From: Pseudovirgaria hyperparasitica
Taxonomy: Eukaryota; Ascomycota; Dothideomycetes; Acrospermales; Acrospermaceae
DNA length: 64,000 bases
Assembly (NCBI RefSeq): GCF_010093815.1
Contig: NW_022985553.1
Span: 189,511-253,510 of the forward strand
Direction: 5' to 3'
The notes below the pieces were generated by a model. That model had not been told where the DNA came from. It made no database searches and saw only the letters and a list, made by a program, of their open reading frames with translations. Below, one piece after another: positions 32,555 to 42,792 of this stretch. The position numbers were made by a program, and so were the translations under genes. Position 1 is the first letter of the stretch; every line of letters starts with the position of its first letter.

Positions 32555-34809
32555 ATGCCTCCAAATGTAGCTACTACCGGGGTAGCCATAACGAATCCTC
32601 TTGTTTTATATAGAGCTCTTGTTTCAACTCAGAAGATTAGGCCGGATCCTGCACAATATCGCCTAGGTATGTCTCACTTTTGCGGTGGCGTCATATGTGA
32701 TAATGATGTCTCTCGTCTCTAGCTGTGCATCTACAGAAGCTATATGATAGACTGAAAGACTATGAACCAACTGTAGCATATCGACAGCGACTTGATCGCT
32801 TGAGTCGCGTGGTCGATAGGGAGAATGGTCATAATGGTCACGATCCAGACGTCCGAGCTCCAAAGCCTCCAAAGCCGTCCAAGTCAGCGTGGAGGACTTT
32901 CCTGGAGAGAAAGGAACAGCGTGACTCTTTGGCACTTACACGGACGATGACCAGCCAGGAAGCAGCTTTGCACATCGACTCACCAAAAGGTCTCATGCTT
33001 CACGGCGAAGTTGGCACTGGAAAGAGCATGCTGATCGACCTATTCGCTGACTGTCTACCAACACGTAAGAAACGACGGTGGCACTTCAACACGTTCATGC
33101 TGGAGACTATCGCAAAGATGGAAGAGTTACGCCGGCTTAGATCAGCTCGAAGCCCAGTTCTGGTAGAGGACGACCATTCCTTGATGTGGTTGGCGCGAGA
33201 CCTGATAGAGACCTCGCCCGTTCTGTTCTTGGACGAGTTTCAATTACCAGACAGGGCTGCTTCAAAGATAATGGCAAGCCTTATGACGAGTTTCTTCCAT
33301 CTTGGTGGGGTACTCGTTGCGACAAGTAATCGAATGCCCGAAGAGCTGGCAAACGCTTCAGGGGTAGAATTCGCTGCTCCGCCTACGCGTTTCGAATCAA
33401 TAGGTCGTCGCCTAGGACTGAGGAGGAGCTCAACTCCATCCCTGAAAGATAGCGAGTTTGGATCTTTCTTGGATATCTTGAAAGCGCGTTGTGAAGTATG
33501 GGAGATGGAAGGAGCAAATGACTATAGGAGAGCAGAAGTGGTAGCAACCACATCAGCAGTGACCTCACTAGAAGAGCTGGACGACTTGGTAGCAGGCCAC
33601 ACTTCTGGTAGTATCGGAGGGCTTGCAGAATCAGAGCATGATGATATTCCGTCAATGTCAGCAACATCACCAAAATTCTACTTCGTGAAGCCTACGTCAA
33701 CCGATTCGCCAGATGCCATGATGGCATGGGCACAAGACTTCGAAATAGCACAGAACCTCGCTAGATATAACGATAAAGATACGATCTGGTCCACAGGATC
33801 AATGCGTGTCTACGGACGTGACGTGTTTGTACCACGTCAGCATAATCGAACATGTTCATGGACATTTGAGGAGCTTTGCACAACGAGACTCGGCCCAGCG
33901 GATTACATCACTCTGGCATCAACGTACGACACAGTGATCCTTACAGACGTGCCGATACTCAGCCTGCAACAGAAGAATGAAGCACGACGGTTCATCACTC
34001 TATTGGATGCCTTATATGAAGCTCGCTGCAAGCTACTCGTTAGTGCTGCTGCCGGACCTGACGATTTATTTTTCCCTGAAACCAGAATCTCAGGTCAAGC
34101 TTCACAGGATGGCGATGACTCAGTGAAAGAGGATGCCGTCTACGCCGAAACTTTCTCGGAGGCGTATCAAGACGTCACTGAGCCGTTTCGACCAAACGTG
34201 TCTAGCTACGATGCTGCAAGCCGATCTGATTACGCCTACAGCCAGCGCGATAATGCACTCGCGGAGGATGCTCTGGAAGATGACCCACCGAACAAGATCA
34301 GGAGAGACGTGTCTGGGACCTTCACAGATGAGCGTGACTATGATAATTCGCGTCCAGGACCCGATTTCTCTCAGTCAACTGCCTTCACTGGGGAGGATGA
34401 ACGCTTTGCCTTCAAGCGTGCACGAAGTAGGCTGTGGGAGATGTGCGGCGCCAACTGGTGGGCCAGGCAGGAAGAAGGTTGGTGGAAGCCGCTGTCGAAA
34501 GAGGTTCGACGCTGGGAGGTCTCCCAAGAAGATATTCGGCAAGCGCAGAGCGAACTGGCGAAAAGTTATATGTCAGCAGAGGAGGGGACTACTGGTACCA
34601 GAGAACCTGATGAGAAGGATGAAGCCCTGTTTGGAGCTGGAGGTCACAGTGCGAGCCCATTCAGGACACACCCAGATCCACCTCCTAAGATCGGGTGGAC
34701 GCATGTCTGGGGAACTGTGAAATGGGGTAAGAAGGCTGGACCATGGGGTCAGGGGCCGGAAGGGTTGGGTGAGAGGAATAAAGGTGGGAATGAGAACAAG
34801 GATAAATAA
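32555..34809 (+). CDS. AFG1/LACE1-family mitochondrial AAA-type ATPase
   Basis: Exons 32555-32666 and 32723-34809 give 732 aa. Walker A is GLMLHGEVGTGKSMLIDLF, Walker B is PVLFLDEFQLPD, and LVATSNRMPEEL is the sensor region. A second conserved block has GRDVFVPRQ and the C-terminal IDALYE-like LLDALYEARCKLLVSA. In yeast and animals AFG1/LACE1 helps degrade or handle mitochondrially encoded respiratory subunits in the inner membrane. The N-terminus (LYRALVSTQKIRPDPAQYRLAVHLQKLYDRLKDY) fits the family; a further upstream exon with a targeting leader is possible. About 200 extra C-terminal residues have a conserved-looking WEMCGANWWARQEEGWWKPLS and a Gly/Trp-rich end. Yeast Afg1 is 509 aa, so this is an enlarged form. 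Confidence 0.93.
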
Positions 34810-34902
34810 TGTATTAGACTGAGTAGATACACATACTGACTGTCGTCTCCCGCCTGCTGGCATTAGCCGGGCATAGACACGAAAGATTTCTACAAAGTCA
34901 GC

Positions 34903-35367
34903 TCAATGAACAACATTGTTTGAACACTCTTTACCTTTCCCTTTACGGCTAAGCTTGCGCTTTTGCTTCGAGGCATAGTAAGCGTCGAGCGGCAAATGGC
35001 AATTCCTCGCCCCCACACGCCTCGCATTCTCAGCCTCCTCACTGCTCGCCGTTCTAAAGGGTTCATCAGCAGGCCAGGCGAGTCAGTCCAAGACTTGTGA
35101 TTCGGCCATATTTCCTGTGCTGTAATCAAACTCGAACTCAGGTCTCGTCCTTGATTCGCATGTAGTGGCATGTAATGAGTATCCAACTGATAAACAGACA
35201 ACACTCTGAATGCTAAAACTACGGCATACCAGAAAATAGAAAATTTGCCGTATTGCGTGTCTGAGACGTTTGCAAGAAAGCTAACAGTTCACGCATGGTT
35301 TGGAAGACAGGTAGCGGGTTGGAGGATTGTGGCGAGAGACAAGTATGTTGGGGGCGCTTCGAAACAT
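34903..35367 (-). pseudogene. candidate small gene with mitochondrial-type leader and one in-frame TGA
   Basis: Exon 35293-35367 would encode a leader (MFRSAPNILVSRHNPPTRYL then SSKPC) followed by a GTGAAC donor. Exon 34903-35205 keeps phase 0 from a TTCAG acceptor. It has protein-like composition: RPEFEFDYSTGNMAESQVLD, then TGA at 35083-35085, then WPADEPFRTASSEEAENARR...LPLDAYYASKQKRKLSRKGK. The coding look continues through the stop. It may be a recent pseudogene, a read-through case or an artefact. Another frame of the same strand (34890-35204) is also open, with a clean 45-bp intron close to its end, so the reading is uncertain. The family is not recognised. Confidence 0.3.
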
Positions 35368-36034
35368 CTGGGGCTGGGTCAAGGTCGAGTGTTCGCGAGT
35401 AGATCTAGTATCTTAGCATTGTTCGAGAATTCCAACTGAGGAGGCGATTGGAATTTATAGAGTGCGCACAATGTTGCATCGAGGATAATCCGACGTCGAA
35501 ACTGAGCGACACAGTGTTGTTACTCACTTCCTAAACAAGACTAGTCAGCCCACAGTAGTGTGTGGCTCCACAAAGGCTTCACATGCTCAGCGCGTGCGAG
35601 GGATCGCCAGACCACGTTATTTTTACCAACATTCGACCCTAGACATCTCGCAGCGGATAAGTGTACGATCATCTCCCCTAAGCCTCTCACACGCGGCTGT
35701 GTGTGTTGGACCCACAATCTGGAAAACTAGATGCGACTTTTGCGTGTCGCCTAGTAATGCCTGCGTGCTTAGTGCCCGTTGCACCCAGAGCCTCTTCCAT
35801 TGCCGCCGATACATGCGCAGAGCATGGCACCCAAGTTGCCGTGTGGAGCATTGCTGCATGGTCAGGGTCAATAGAGAGGGAGATTGTTGTCCCTTTCTCT
35901 TATCGTTGCGGCGAGCGTGGCTCGGCTCATGAACTCCCATTCGTTGTAGGTGCGACGTTAGTCCTTATAACCCTTGTGTCCCAGTTAGAAAGTTTTGAGC
36001 TTTACTTTCGATCTCAGTACTATTCTCATTTGTA
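35368..36034. other. intergenic, no gene seen
   Basis: About 670 bp holding the promoter of the membrane glycoprotein gene. Open frames of 104-124 codons on both strands overlap each other and carry no motif. Confidence 0.5.
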
Positions 36035-37504
36035 ATGTATAGAGGGTTTCTCATACGAGTTGCACTGGTGTTGGTATTGGCTCTGTGTGGTGCTGCTCAG
36101 GACGACTCCCAGAGATGTTGGTATCCGGACGGGAAGACACAACCACCGGACCATGTTCCTTGCAATAAACCTGACGGAGGAGAGTCAGTATGTTGTCCGC
36201 AAAATTCGGTGTGTTTGAAGAGTGGTGCCTGTTACAATGCTGGTATTGTAATCCGGGCTTCGTGTACCGATCAGAGCTGGGGCGATGTAGCGTGTCCGGC
36301 CTTCTGTAGGGGTAAGGCTTGTTCAAAGCGTGAGAGACTAGAGTACGAAGCTAATCAACACTCTATAGATTGGCAGCCTGGAGGCATAGCAGTGCTACAC
36401 GGTTGTGACGCGGATCCAATGGGCCGATACACGTGTGGCATCAACTCGACCTGTAATGAGAACAATGTTGTGATCGTCAACGGAAATGATGAGTTCGACT
36501 TCAGACCGGCACAATTACAGGCCTTGATCGCATCAACAACTCCAAGTCCTTTGGAGACTTCGTCCGAAATACCAAATACGGGCTTCTCAGCAGTGGAAAT
36601 GGCTGGAGTGGGAATCGGTGTGGGCATACCTCTGCTAATCGCAATTACGACACTCGCTTTTCTGTTGTGGAGAGAGAAAAGACACGTTCGAGATATTCAA
36701 AAGCAGGCGGAGAAAGATCTCCTAACTATCACTAGTACCCATCAAACAGAAATAGCTAGGCACGAGAATATAGGTTTCAATAGGGGGAGAGAAAGTCTCA
36801 CTTCGAAGACAGAGCGAGTGCCCTTGGAACTAGACTCGCGTTATAGACACCCAAACAAGGGGTCTATGTCTAGTGGCTCTACAGCTGTGACACAAGCCCG
36901 GCCGGAGCTAAGTGCTACAGCTTCACATATCTACATACCGAAAGAAGCACGTTTGATCAAACAATCTCTTGAAGGTCAAGTATCGCCTGCATCGAGTTCG
37001 CTTTACCACGCGTCTCCTCATGCAGGGCGCTCGTCGCAAGATGTCCAAACGCGGAGCCGCACAAGCAGCAGTGTGGCAGATACGAGGACATCGAGAGATA
37101 ATATGGACCTGCACTCTTCTCGAAGTCCCCCAACCTCCAGATCGCCGCGTGCAGGTCCTTCACGAAGCTCGGCGACAGTCGGCTCATCGCGAGACAACAT
37201 TAAAATGCACTCCCGGAGCCCTCCAGTAACAGGATCGCCGAGAGATGCCTCATCATGGAGCCCGGTTCGCGCAGGCCCATCTCGAGAGATGGATCATCCG
37301 TCGCGAAGCCCACAGGCTGTAGGGCGTTCATCGAGGGAATACCAGACAAGGAGCCCGACATTTGGAACTTACTCTCCGGTAGATCCATCGCCTGTATCAA
37401 GTGGGTCGCCAGTGGGAAGACTCAGAGAGGAGGAGGTGAGGAATACATCAGCGCAAAGGGGAACTGCTAGTCCATGGGATGACCGAACGCCGAGATGGAT
37501 ATGA
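36035..37504 (+). CDS. single-pass membrane protein with Cys-rich ectodomain and Ser/Arg-rich tail
   Basis: An intronless frame of 489 aa. Residues 1-21 form a signal peptide (LVLVLALCGAAQ). Residues 22-140 hold about 15 cysteines, with WYPDGKTQPPDHVPCN, CCPQNSVC and CGINSTC; the pattern recurs in fungal secreted or surface proteins, often with a Ser/Thr stalk. A transmembrane helix spans about 188-212 (GVGIGVGIPLLIAITTLAFLLW) followed by a basic anchor (REKRH). The cytoplasmic tail of about 275 residues is disordered, with imperfect repeats built on SRDN(M/I), SRSPP and RAGPSR between about residues 345 and 450. It may be a surface sensor or wall-linked receptor; no enzymatic motif is seen. 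The function is not recognised. Confidence 0.8.
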   Translation: MYRGFLIRVALVLVLALCGAAQDDSQRCWYPDGKTQPPDHVPCNKPDGGESVCCPQNSVCLKSGACYNAGIVIRASCTDQSWGDVACPAFCRGKACSKRERLEYEANQHSIDWQPGGIAVLHGCDADPMGRYTCGINSTCNENNVVIVNGNDEFDFRPAQLQALIASTTPSPLETSSEIPNTGFSAVEMAGVGIGVGIPLLIAITTLAFLLWREKRHVRDIQKQAEKDLLTITSTHQTEIARHENIGFNRGRESLTSKTERVPLELDSRYRHPNKGSMSSGSTAVTQARPELSATASHIYIPKEARLIKQSLEGQVSPASSSLYHASPHAGRSSQDVQTRSRTSSSVADTRTSRDNMDLHSSRSPPTSRSPRAGPSRSSATVGSSRDNIKMHSRSPPVTGSPRDASSWSPVRAGPSREMDHPSRSPQAVGRSSREYQTRSPTFGTYSPVDPSPVSSGSPVGRLREEEVRNTSAQRGTASPWDDRTPRWI

Positions 37505-37748
37505 CCTTGGTATACACTTTCTCTGCACATACATATTGACGACGAATACGACTTTTAATATGAGGCCACACCATCAAGATCTTTCTGAGCATACAATAAC
37601 TAGCACTACTTTCTCAGGTGACAATTCCGCCCCCTCAAAATTTGTGTGACATGATTATCTATTGGACGCATTATCCTGGACTAATAGACAGACGTCTGAC
37701 TATACCTCTTCTCTCCACTTCGTTAAATGCCTAGTATCTCAACTAGGC

Positions 37749-38833
37749 TCACACTTCTCTGATCATATAATACATGATGGAGATTGGAACGATTGGCAGA
37801 ATCAGAATTAACATCACTAGGATGCCATTGGAAAAATTGGTAATCCGTCTGGAGGTGTAATATGTCTCATCTTTACGGTCGTACGCATGCTCGTTGTTTG
37901 CCCAGTCTTTACAGTCCTCGAATTTTGTCTCTGTGTCTTTCGATGTGAATATTTTCTGCGACGCTTAGATCATATTTCGGAAGCGTATAAGTCCACCTAC
38001 CTGGAGCAGTCCACATGCAAACGTCCGGATGAGTCCCTCGACCAGGCTGTCCAGCCATGCGAGGCCTCTCGCAGCACGGAGGGTGACCATGTCTTCCTGA
38101 TGGAGAATCCACTCGTCCTCGCCATGCCAAAGAGGTCTCCTGTTCTGTATATAGTTACTAACACTATTATAGTCAGCTGGCTTTGGGCGAGTAAATCCAT
38201 TCATCGCTTGTGCAGACTGAAGTAAACTCGCTATATACGTCAGATTTGTATACCCGTACTACGAAGCGACTTACCATATGAGCGGAAATTTGACTCAATT
38301 TTTTTCATCAACTTCTTCTGCTCCACTGAATCCCACATGCGAGTGGTCAGTCGCTCCTTATGATTCATAGCAACTTCGGTGTCAATGTCTTTGAGCTCGT
38401 CTTCGAGTTCACGAAGCTCATCTTGTTTTCGAAGAATCAACCTGGCCTGGAGATAGCCAAAGCGGCGATAGATCATGAAATTTTCGTGGCTGTCCAGAAA
38501 AGCCGCTAAATGTGGATATCCTCTAGGGTATTCATTCACTGAGAAATTTCTTTTAGTAAGCTGAATAATGCCATCTACACAATGTCCTCCCCTTACGTTT
38601 GTTGATGATCGGTTTCGGCCCAGGGTTGTAGGGCTTCGCGAGCCATGATCGGATAAGGCCGACTAGCCCAGAGTGTATAGCGGACCTACTCGCTATAATC
38701 CAGTCAATACGAGCCATCGAAGACGATTCCAAATTTCCAATACCCTACCTTTAGAGGGATAGACATTGACCACGTCGTTCTCAGGTGTCGGGCTTTCAGA
38801 ATCGCCGTCTGCATCTGTAGACATATCCATCAT
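37749..38833 (-). CDS. DUF6594 membrane protein, short C-terminus
   Basis: Five exons (38749-38833, 38597-38692, 38275-38538, 38001-38230, 37749-37955) give 293 aa. Introns are 44-58 bp with proper branch points. The family core reads LNEYPRGYPHLAAFLDSHENFMIYRRFGYLQARLILRKQDELRELEDEL. Then FRSYASLLQSAQAMNGFTRPKPADYNSV, EDMVTLRAARGLAWLDSLVEGLI and SRRITNFSNGILVMLILILPIVPISIMYY follow. DUF6594 proteins are common in filamentous fungi and have no established function; a helical domain precedes C-terminal membrane helices. Here the stop comes right after the first helix, where relatives carry one or two more, so it is C-terminally shortened or the last exon is missed. Confidence 0.85.
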
Positions 38834-39107
38834 TATCGGTCAGGTTGGCGTTGTTGATGCACTGGAATGGATACACGTACCCTCCTCTCCAGGTTTCTTT
38901 TCATTGTCGTTAAGGAGTGCCATGATTTGTACGTCGAAATTTGGATCAGGTTTTCCGAAGGATAGATTTGAAACTCTGAAAATTTTGATTCCATTGGGGA
39001 AGCCTCAGCATAATAAGTAATGTACACCACTCACCGGTCCTTCTATGAGGAATGAGGGTGCCTAATACATAGCTCTGTCTGGGCACGCCACCGCCTCCAA
39101 CCGCCTC

Positions 39108-39626
39108 TTAGGTGTAAATAAAAACCTGCTCCAATGCTGGCTTAATGTCATCTTCAGCAAACCACTCCTGTCCATCTATCCTGACTATCTTTTCATTGTC
39201 ATACTTGAGTTGGTACTCGTGCAGGATCGAACTGCCGACCACCAGGCGTTTTTCTTTGACGATTGCAAGGACATCGAGGTACCTGCCTGCAGTCCGTTTT
39301 ATCTTTAACCACACTCGATCGTTTTCATATATGGCTTGCTTGTGCTGTCATTAATAATGTCAGCAAGTATGATGACCTTCTGAATCATGCCAATCCTGCA
39401 TTGTTTGCTCAAGACCCTTGTCACTATGCGCAACAATGAGGCTGTGTGGCGGGACACTGACCATTTCAGGGATACCTTGTCTGATCGCGGACCTCCCATC
39501 AGGCTACAAAGGGAGCTTTAATCAGTGCTTCGACTTCTTGAGGGCTTTACTTGAGCTTACCGATGGACACTTCTCTTTACGGGTGCTGTCTTGATCCGAT
39601 CCAACATTAGGTTGAAGTTGAGACAT
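39108..39626 (-). CDS. hypothetical small protein
   Basis: Exons 39561-39626, 39377-39503 and 39108-39334 give 139 aa with the frame kept. The first intron (57 bp) has a GTAAGC donor. The second (42 bp) has a weak GTCATC donor and an AAG acceptor, so the model is moderate. The C-terminal half, NDRVWLKIKRTAGRYLDVLAIVK...KYDNEKIVRIDGQEWFAEDDIKP, is a compact beta-rich segment. It resembles an SH3-like tail found in many uncharacterised fungal proteins (VWLK, then a short strand pair, then a DG turn and a closing acidic helix). The function is not recognised. It lies between the DUF6594 and caspase-like genes. A decayed gene is possible. Confidence 0.45.
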
Positions 39627-40149
39627 GATATTGCACGTCAGCCTTGCGCAATCACTATCTGGTCGCTATATGTGTATATGTGGTACTCGTTTCAGCGCTG
39701 GAAAAGGTTGAATTTGCAGGCTGATAAGGAAACTTGTTCGATGGCTCAGATCTGGGGATCCTTAAATATTCTAGTAGCTTCAGTTATACATTTGGAATAC
39801 AGATTGGCCCCGCAGGCTAGCTGAATGGTGGTTCGTATATGATAGGTGGATATTGTCCCTTGTGTATGCCAGCTCACAATGTCTAGTCGAACCAATTGAA
39901 TGCTCCAGCACGCTAGAATAGAATGCTGTTGCCCATCTTAAGCGAATCGTACAAGGCTGTGGCACGAGGCTATGGCTACGCAGGGTTCTCATCTGAAAGC
40001 CTGATTGTCAATATTGAAAGCACAATTTTCATGTTATGTCCCGCTTCATACCATAGCTTTTTCTTTCAAAGACTACTCTGGTATAATACGACATGATTAT
40101 AAAAATACATACTCTATCTACCAAAGGTACGAGCTCCCCGGGAAATATA

Positions 40150-41260
40150 ACTCAGAACTTACCCGGGCTCAGATCTAAGCCCGAATTAGAACGCCAGCGC
40201 GAGCTTTTTGACAGGAGCTCCAAGTCCGAACCAACTTGACATGATAAGGTCTCCGTACTCCTATTGACGTGGGATGATGAGCAAGATGACCCCAATGTCA
40301 AGGGGGAGGTCCGACTATACTCAATTCAACATAAGTATGCTAACGCAAGCGCAAAGTCCAACAACTACATAGCGTCTTCGAGAGAAGATTACGGCTTCGT
40401 TGTTGTACTAAAGCGACTCAATGTCGACTCTCATACTCCACAAACCCAAATCAACTACTGCATTGCCGAGTTCGCACACAACCACAACCTCAAGAACTCT
40501 TTGTTGATCGTATATTACGCTGGGCGTGCCAATTACTTCAATGAGAAGCTGAGGATGACTGGGTATACATCCTTACCTATATTACACGCTACCAATGTAA
40601 TGCTAATACGATAGCAGAACAGCGAAACGTGGAGTGGTCGAAGAGCTAGTACCTCACAGTATGACTGGGAACAGTATGGAACAATCGTTGAGAGGACTTG
40701 CTTCGGACATTCTCGTTATCTTCGACTGTTGTGAGCCTGGAAGTCTTGCTCACGGTCGTGCTGCGCGGTCGTTCGAATACATGGCAGCTTGCGGGGCTGG
40801 AGAAACTGCTGCACTTCCTGGTTCAGCGCCCTTCACGGCCGCCCTCATCAAAGCTGTAAAGGGTTACAGAGCCGAGAAGGAAATCTTTACCTCACAACAT
40901 CCACTACAGAGTATCCAGGGCTCAGAGACCCTATCAAAAAACCAGCAACCTAATCTTTCGACCCGGCATACTCGTTTCAAATATCGCCTTTGGATTGCAC
41001 CGCTTAACGCTGATATCCTAAATAAAACTTGAGGCCAACATCAGGATCTTGAAAACGGGTATCTTGACATTCGTTTCCATTATTACAGGACTGTCAATGA
41101 CAACGATATTGAGAACACAGCCCGGGCACTCTACACACTATTTCAGGACCGGGATTTCCCAGCTCGGGTCGTATCTTTACGAAATACATCATCAGGCAAA
41201 GAAGCTGTCACTCCGCACGTTGGGCCGCCTGGCGCTCGTCTTATGATGCACCACCATTAG
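40150..41260 (+). pseudogene. decayed caspase-like (C14-type) gene
   Basis: Conserved segments of a fungal caspase/metacaspase-like fold appear in order: KVSVLLLTWDDEQDDPNV, then EVRLYSIQHKY, then LKNSLLIVYYAG, then DILVIFDCCEPGSLAHGRAA, then YMAACGAGETAALPGSAPFTAALIKAV. Intron 40563-40614 splices cleanly in the frame (MTGRTAKRGVVEEL). The catalytic Cys is kept in DCC. The usual His-Gly after YYAG is Arg-Ala, so the dyad looks lost. The coding frame carries in-frame TGA codons at about 40237 and 41030 and no clear start, so it reads as a pseudogene. A C-terminal segment (YLDIRFHYYRTVNDNDIENTARALYTLF) continues to a stop at 41260. Proteins of this class sit near cell-death and NLR-type genes in fungi; here that is inference. 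Confidence 0.6.
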
Positions 41261-42792
41261 TGTCGATAAAATCCGCTTCAGCAGTTGTAGAACAGAAAAA
41301 GAATTGCAGTAAATGCCTCCTGCCAGAACGACATTTTCAGGGCTATAGCAGTCGTGTAACTTCTGAGGATTCCACGGATCTGACAGAAGAGGCATCCATT
41401 TTAAAGGTAAAATCATTAACAGATCGTCTAGAAACATGTTTCTCTGAACAGTCTGAAAGGGGCCGCGATAGGGCCTTCGATTCGAATCGTGGGATAGGAT
41501 ACCACATCAAAGTGCCATTCATCTGTCTCCTAGCTTGCAGCAGCATGTGTGCAACCAAATTTTAGGTTAGGTAAATCTCTCTTATACCTCAGATGCGCAA
41601 GACTACTAACATACCATATAGTCTCAGTCGGCAGAAGCTCGACGGACGAAATCTCTGCCAGTATGATCTGTGGTCAACTGTCTTACTGTAATATTGGACA
41701 TATGATTCAGAGACGCTATGATGTAGCATGAATCTAGCATCTCACTGCACGATGACATCTGTCGGGTCAAAGGGAGTAGTGCAGTACTTTAAAGCTAGAT
41801 GGGAATCTCAACGTATAGCTTTGGTATATACGTCATCAACCCTATTCCCTTCTTGACAACCCACAACATGGATCTAAGATGACATGTTGCATCGACCTTT
41901 CCTTGATTTTGCAACTTACGCAGTATCGTTGGAGCTATGTGTGTGGTCGACTGGTCGATTTCTATGCCATACGTGTGTCTAATCGAGCTTTTAGATAGGC
42001 GCGTTAAGTACTTATATACGCCACTATATGTGATTCAAAAGACTCAAATTGCTTACTCCATCGTTGCAGCAGTAAGGTTTCCTACCCTCAATTCCGAGGA
42101 TGGGTACGAAGTAGGAAAGAGTGATTAGTCTAAAGCTAGACTACAGTTAGGATGCCAAGTCTGGATTGATTTGTGATATGCTCTACTCGATCTGTTGAAT
42201 GTATGGTGTTACTGCACGTTGGACTGCCATAAGTGGAAAAGAATACGTGGTATTCAGGCTTCTAAACTACGTGTTACTGCTGTAGATTTTGGTAGAGAAC
42301 ACATGTGTGCTCCTCGATATTGACATGGAATAAGTTTCTCGAAGTTTGATACTGGTTTTCTTGATGTACTGTCTGGAAAAAACTTCTTTGCTTACTGTTG
42401 GATATAGCGAAAAAGGTCTTCATAGCTACATTAATATACACGAAAGAGCACTACTCTACTATAGAACAAAAGCTATATCGTGAGAAAATGAATACATTCT
42501 CTAATGGGGATTGGTCAAACGATGTGCTGATCAAAGGCTAATCATGATGGCTTGTTCACTGATACCATGTTTGAGCAAGCACATACAATCACCATCACAG
42601 GAAGTTGTGTCAGGAATGATCAATGTATGACCATTACGGACCGATAGTATTTCTGGTAGAAATACCGTACATCTAATCTGGGGTATCTATCGCGAGGAGA
42701 AATCAAGAGAAGACAGCTAGTAAACAAGTATACAGTTTTTCAATACGAGATGACCCCAGCTCCCTCTCACAGGCAACAGCAAATCTGGCCCT
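41261..42792. other. no gene seen; possible further decay products
   Basis: About 1.5 kb. A plus-strand frame of about 100 codons after the caspase-like gene (to 41565) may be its worn 3' part. The rest shows nothing recognisable, and splice-like signals do not link any coding pieces. Confidence 0.45.
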
